Source of the DNA: Alistipes sp.
GTDB lineage: Bacteria > Bacteroidota > Bacteroidia > Bacteroidales > Rikenellaceae
Assembly: GCA_017547175.1 (NCBI GenBank)
Contig: JAFYQI010000008.1
Span: 248,001 to 312,000, forward strand
Reading direction: 5' to 3'
DNA: 64,000 bases
A model generated the notes under the pieces. The model did no database searches, was not told where the DNA came from, and saw nothing but the letters and a program-made list of their open reading frames with translations. The number at the start of each line of letters is the position of its first letter. The first letter of the stretch is position 1. Below are positions 63,133 through 64,000 of the stretch, piece by piece. Both the position numbers and the translations under genes were made by a program.

Positions 63133-63159
63133 GAGCAATCTTTAATCTCCTTATTTTCT
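63121..63159 (+). terminator. Terminator of the S46 peptidase gene
   Basis: AAGGGGATTAA (63121-63131) pairs with TTAATCTCCTT (63142-63152), including one G-T pair, around a 10-base loop and followed by ATTTTCTTTT. Confidence 0.75.
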
Positions 63160-63232
63160 TTTACACCCTTCATCGCCCTTTGTTTCCTTTTGCGCGTGTT
63201 GCTTAATAGAGCTTGCGATAATCCAGATCTTT

Positions 63233-63348
63233 TGCTTTTTAGAGGAGCAGATTTTGCCACAACGCAGTTGAGCAAGGAGGGAGCATACTCGGCGTATGTG
63301 ACCGACTTGATCGACAAGGCGGGGTGAAATATGCCCTATAAAAACGAA
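63233..63348. repeat. Inverted-repeat element (copy B)
   Basis: It has the same layout as copy A: left end TTGCTTTTTAGAGGAGCAGA, central GGGAGCATACTCGGCGTATG, right end AAATATGCCCTATAAAAACG and AAAA. The ends are imperfect inverted repeats. The centre pairs CATAC with GTATG. No coding potential. Confidence 0.7.
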
Positions 63349-63377
63349 AAAAGCGTCAGACTTTCGTCTAACGCTTT
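63347..63377 (-). terminator. Minus-strand terminator next to the stray tRNA-Leu 3' end
   Basis: AAAGCGTCAGAC (63350-63361) pairs with GTCTAACGCTTT (63366-63377) with one mismatch around TTTC. On the minus strand a T run follows. Confidence 0.8.
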
Positions 63378-63390
63378 GTGCCCAGGACAA
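63377..63390 (-). repeat. Stray copy of the tRNA-Leu 3' end
   Basis: TGTGCCCAGGACAA is identical to 63538-63551, the last bases of the functional tRNA-Leu (on the minus strand) plus the flank. The two copies lie 161 bases apart and each is followed by a similar terminator. Confidence 0.75.
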
Positions 63391-63507
63391 AATTGACCGC
63401 GCTACGCTTGTCTTCAATCTCTCGCGACTCGGCATAGCTCGTGCAAGCCCGGCTCTGCGCTCGCTGCTCGGATTGTCCGAACTTTCGTTCTCGTCTTGTC
63501 CATGCAC

Positions 63508-63536
63508 AAAAAAAGGGTCAGCTTTCGCTAACCCTT
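63508..63536 (-). terminator. Terminator of tRNA-Leu
   Basis: AAGGGTCAGC (63513-63522) pairs with GCTAACCCTT (63527-63536) with one mismatch around TTTC; a run of seven A on this strand gives the T run of the transcript. Confidence 0.87.
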
Positions 63537-63539
63537 CTG

Positions 63540-63623
63540 TGCCCAGGACAAGACTCGAACTTGCACGAACTAATGTTCACTACCCCCTCAAAGTAGCGTG
63601 TCTACCAATTTCACCACCTGGGC
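63540..63623 (-). tRNA. tRNA-Leu (GAG)
   Basis: On the minus strand it starts GCCCAGG and ends CCTGGGC plus discriminator A. The anticodon arm is CTACT-TTGAGGG-GGTAG with anticodon GAG. A long variable arm typical of leucine tRNAs follows, then a T-arm with loop GTTCGAGTC. CCA is not encoded. Confidence 0.94.
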
Positions 63624-63662
63624 AGACACTGTTCCGATCGGCTTAATTGCCTTTCGGGAGTG

Positions 63663-63693
63663 CAAATATAGGGAGGATTTTAGAAAAACCAAA
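63663..63693 (-). promoter_or_regulatory. Bacteroidota promoter of tRNA-Leu
   Basis: On the minus strand: TTTG (63693-63690), 19 bases, TATATTTG (63670-63663), an exact consensus match 39 bases before the tRNA. Confidence 0.87.
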
Positions 63694-63884
63694 ATTTTCC
63701 GCAAAAAATCATCTTTTTCTCCCTAATTTATGCCATTTAAGCTCGATTTTGCGCTGTGCCGACAAATCCAAGGGCCGAATACCACCCCATTTCGCAAATC
63801 GAGGGTATCCATGTAACCACTCCTTCATCGCGTGAAAAGCTCCTAGGGATCGACTCCTTCTACCCTCCAAATTCACCAATTCAA

Positions 63885-63924
63885 CTATTTTTCGCGGAAA
63901 AATAGCACAATTTTTCGCAAAAAT
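63885..63924. repeat. Two adjacent AT-rich palindromes before the last gene
   Basis: CTATTTTTC-GCG-GAAAAATAG (63885-63905) and ATTTTT-CGC-AAAAAT (63910-63924) are both perfect, each with a 3-base centre. They sit immediately before the -7 element, so they could be operators or an UP-type region. Confidence 0.7.
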
Positions 63925-63927
63925 ACC

Positions 63928-63935
63928 TACCTTTG
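63928..63935 (+). promoter_or_regulatory. -7 element of the gene at the window end
   Basis: TACCTTTG fits TAnnTTTG and lies 20 bases before the ATG at 63956. Confidence 0.6.
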
Positions 63936-63955
63936 CGGAAATATCGGATAATTCC

Positions 63956-64000
63956 ATGCTAAAACACCTATATAGTTTGTGGACTTTGCTCCTCTGCTCT
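63956..64000 (+). CDS. Start of a probable exported protein (cut by the window end)
   Basis: Fifteen codons are visible, reading MLKHLYSLWTLLLCS: a basic start followed by a hydrophobic run, which looks like the beginning of a signal peptide. A -7 element and two palindromes precede it. Nothing can be said about its function. Confidence 0.5.
   Translation, partial: MLKHLYSLWTLLLCS

Larger units (their letters stand above)
63098..63539. other. Non-coding space with terminator, repeat element and tRNA-related duplication
   Basis: I see no gene here. In order it holds four imperfect 9-base repeats and a terminator, repeat copy B, two similar minus-strand terminators, and a stray copy of the tRNA-Leu 3' end. 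The sequence at 63391-63507 is unexplained. Confidence 0.7.
63624..63955. other. Intergenic region between tRNA-Leu and the last gene
   Basis: Contains the tRNA-Leu promoter (63663-63693), two adjacent AT-rich palindromes (63885-63924) and a -7 element (63928-63935). I see no convincing gene in it. Confidence 0.65.

Noticed and set aside
63151..63507. A 118-codon minus-strand frame across repeat copy B
   Set aside because: It spans a terminator, an inverted-repeat element and the stray tRNA end; its sequence is what non-coding repeats give by chance.
63709..63957. An 82-codon frame on the minus strand between tRNA-Leu and the last gene
   Set aside because: Part of it reads like protein (MKEWLHGYPRFAKWGG), but it runs through the palindromes and the promoter of the last gene and has no usable start signal. 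A decayed gene fragment cannot be excluded.
1..64000. CRISPR arrays, insertion sequences, prophage genes or a defence system
   Set aside because: I saw no regularly spaced repeats, no transposase, integrase or recombinase, and no restriction, toxin-antitoxin or retron-like genes on either strand.

Overview
The window is a compact, gene-dense stretch of a Bacteroidota chromosome. The evidence for the phylum is a set of lineage-typical genes: an arginine cluster built around an N-succinylornithine-type transcarbamylase, a DUF4270 lipoprotein, a GldE-type CBS protein, an S46 dipeptidyl-peptidase and a TonB/plug-like protein. Several promoters also match the Bacteroidota consensus TTTG-N19/20-TAnnTTTG. 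The fairly high GC content and the dispersed intergenic inverted repeats fit Alistipes/Rikenellaceae best; the genus is an inference.

Layout. 1-8.6 kb (+): 3' end of leuS, a secreted alpha/beta hydrolase, prfA, a small TonB/plug-like exported protein, xseA, a second hydrolase, xseB, a methyltransferase and a RelA-type (p)ppGpp synthetase. 8.7-16.7 kb (+): arginine biosynthesis in one tight run (GNAT acyltransferase, argG, argC, argD, transcarbamylase, argB, argE, argH), closed by a terminator. 16.9-23 kb (-): EF-G-like GTPase, Xaa-Pro aminopeptidase, U32 protein and prenyl diphosphate synthase. 23.1-32.9 kb (+): ROK kinase, uppP, truB, queA, a half-length GT5-like protein with a DUF4270 lipoprotein, topA and a secreted C1 peptidase, then tRNA-Glu(CTC). 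33.4-45 kb (-): a long cell-envelope/division run which, read in transcription order, is dnaB, comM, murG, murC, ftsQ, ftsA, ftsZ, gldE and a phosphopantetheinyl transferase. 45.2-53.1 kb (-): cdd, pseudouridine synthase, dtd, a BACON-domain nuclease lipoprotein, a radical SAM protein, yitT-like, priA and comF. 53.2-63.1 kb (mostly +): SIMPL protein, VanX-like dipeptidase, RlmD-type methyltransferase (-), MBL hydrolase, trmD, lpxB, FAH-family protein, maf, an AT-rich unknown and an S46 peptidase. The end holds repeats, tRNA-Leu(GAG) on the minus strand and the start of a new secreted-protein gene.

No transposase, integrase, restriction system, CRISPR array, toxin-antitoxin pair or polysaccharide utilisation locus was seen. 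I did not find a clearly new multi-gene system. The more unusual observations are: loss of hydrolase residues in the RelA-like protein; residue-level evidence for a succinylated arginine pathway with an adjacent acyltransferase candidate; a charged insertion of about 110 residues in FtsQ; a half-length GT5 protein without its KTGGL motif; a dispersed inverted-repeat element family; and a duplicated tRNA-Leu 3' end together with its terminator.
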